This document shows positions 63,460 to 64,000 of a stretch of DNA of 64,000 bases, piece after piece. Under the pieces are notes generated by a model. The model made no database searches, was not told the DNA's origin, and was given only the letters and a program-made list of their open reading frames with translations. Source of the stretch: Paraglaciecola mesophila (lineage in GTDB: Bacteria; Pseudomonadota; Gammaproteobacteria; Enterobacterales; Alteromonadaceae); NCBI RefSeq assembly GCF_009906955.1, contig NZ_CP047656.1, positions 4,153,001 through 4,217,000 on the forward strand. Direction: 5' to 3'. How positions within the stretch are numbered: position 1 is the stretch's first letter; every line of letters starts with the position of its first letter. The position numbers and the translations under genes were made by a program.

Positions 63460-64000
63460 GTGTTTGAGAAGAGCGACGAACAGCTAATAGAGAAAGCGTT
63501 GAAAGGGCAGAAGAAAGCCTGGTTCAGCTTACTCAGACGCTATGAAAAGCCCGTTTATCATTACGGGCTGCGCATGACAGGAAATAACGCCGACGCGCTG
63601 GACCTAATGCAGGACGTGTTTATTTCGGTATTTCGAAATTTGTCGTCCTATCGAAGTGAGGGAAGCTTTAAAGGCTGGTTATTTCGTATCGCCCATTACC
63701 GCTGTATCGAGTTTTATCGGCGAAAACGCCCCATGCAAGGACTAGAGGATACGCCTGACATTCCCTGTACTGCACAGCATACTGAGCAACTTATCGAAAA
63801 TACGCAACGTAATGCCCAACTGGTCAGTGCAATGCAACAGCTTCCTTTGGCGCAAAAGTCCGTGGTTGAACTGAAATTTTTTGGTCATTTTACCTTTGAA
63901 GAAATCGCCCAACAAACCGGTATGTCTGTCAATACGGCAAAGTCTCGGTTGTATGGGGCGTTAGCAAAATTGAAAACCTTAATGGAGGTGGATTATGTCG
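63460..64000 (+). CDS. ECF-type RNA polymerase sigma factor (3' end cut by window)
   Basis: About 180 residues from GTG 63460 to the window edge without a stop; TTG 63457 is an alternative start. Region 2: DALDLMQDVFISVFRNLSSYR, then GSFKGWLFRIAHYRCIEFYRRK. Region 4: LPLAQKSVVELKFFGHFTFEEIAQQTGMSVNTAKSRLYGALAKLK, described here by EEIAQQTGMSVNTAKSR, the recognition helix. Near the end GGAGG precedes ATG 63995 in another frame, the likely start of an overlapping anti-sigma gene. Target promoters unknown. Confidence 0.85.
   Translation, partial: MFEKSDEQLIEKALKGQKKAWFSLLRRYEKPVYHYGLRMTGNNADALDLMQDVFISVFRNLSSYRSEGSFKGWLFRIAHYRCIEFYRRKRPMQGLEDTPDIPCTAQHTEQLIENTQRNAQLVSAMQQLPLAQKSVVELKFFGHFTFEEIAQQTGMSVNTAKSRLYGALAKLKTLMEVDYV

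Noticed and set aside
1..64000. tRNA, rRNA, insertion sequence or phage attachment sites
   Set aside because: I looked for tRNA T-loop patterns, transposase-like proteins and long terminal repeats and found none that hold up by eye; a tRNA scan would settle it.

Overview
The window is ordinary-GC, densely coded gammaproteobacterial chromosome. Gene content and order (pdxB-asd-fimV, pdhR-aceEF-lpd, ampDE, nadC-pilA-pilC-pilD-coaE-zapD-yacG, metK/tkt-epd-pgk-fba, ppk-ppx, pit, pst-phoU) point to the Alteromonadales, most likely a Glaciecola/Paraglaciecola/Alteromonas relative. This placement comes from recognised proteins and gene order, not from a database search. I see no rRNA, tRNA, CRISPR array, insertion sequence or prophage.

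Layout. 0-10 kb: the tail of pdxB, asd, then a giant acidic fimV carrying 46 in-frame hexapeptide repeats. It is followed by a tightly overlapping three-gene cassette: a periplasmic cupredoxin-like protein, a membrane GGDEF/EAL protein and a beta-barrel-like protein. 10-16.5 kb: two tandem DUF481 outer-membrane proteins, an HDOD protein, an alpha/beta hydrolase, a DUF1289 protein and an M13 lipoprotein peptidase. 16.6-23.8 kb: the pyruvate dehydrogenase operon pdhR-aceE-aceF-lpdA on the minus strand, with a perfect PdhR palindrome upstream of pdhR. 24-32 kb: ampD-ampE, a retropepsin-like protease, nadC, and a type IV pilus cluster (pilA, pilC, pilD) that lacks pilB, followed by coaE-zapD-yacG. 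31.7-41 kb: a peroxiredoxin-glutaredoxin fusion, a lipase-like hydrolase, a GST-like protein, an orphan GAF histidine kinase, rsmE, mscS, an M48 lipoprotein peptidase and metK.

41-47 kb is a carbon-metabolism run, tkt-epd-pgk-fba, in which the aldolase is class I. Four degenerate met boxes lie between metK and tkt. 47-48.3 kb holds small conserved genes.

48.4-62.3 kb is a phosphate region. It holds ppk-ppx, gcvR, a DUF47-Pit phosphate transporter pair, pstS-pstC-pstA-pstB-phoU and an OprP/OprO-like porin. I find Pho-box direct repeats (CTGTCAT-like units at an 11-bp period) upstream of ppk, the DUF47-pit pair, pstS and the porin. Together they look like one local Pho regulon covering outer-membrane entry, low- and high-affinity import, signalling and polyphosphate storage. 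The window closes with an OxyR-type regulator and an ECF sigma factor cut by the window edge.

The least explained unit is the cupredoxin/c-di-GMP/beta-barrel cassette after fimV. The most striking sequence structure is the 18-bp repeat array inside fimV.
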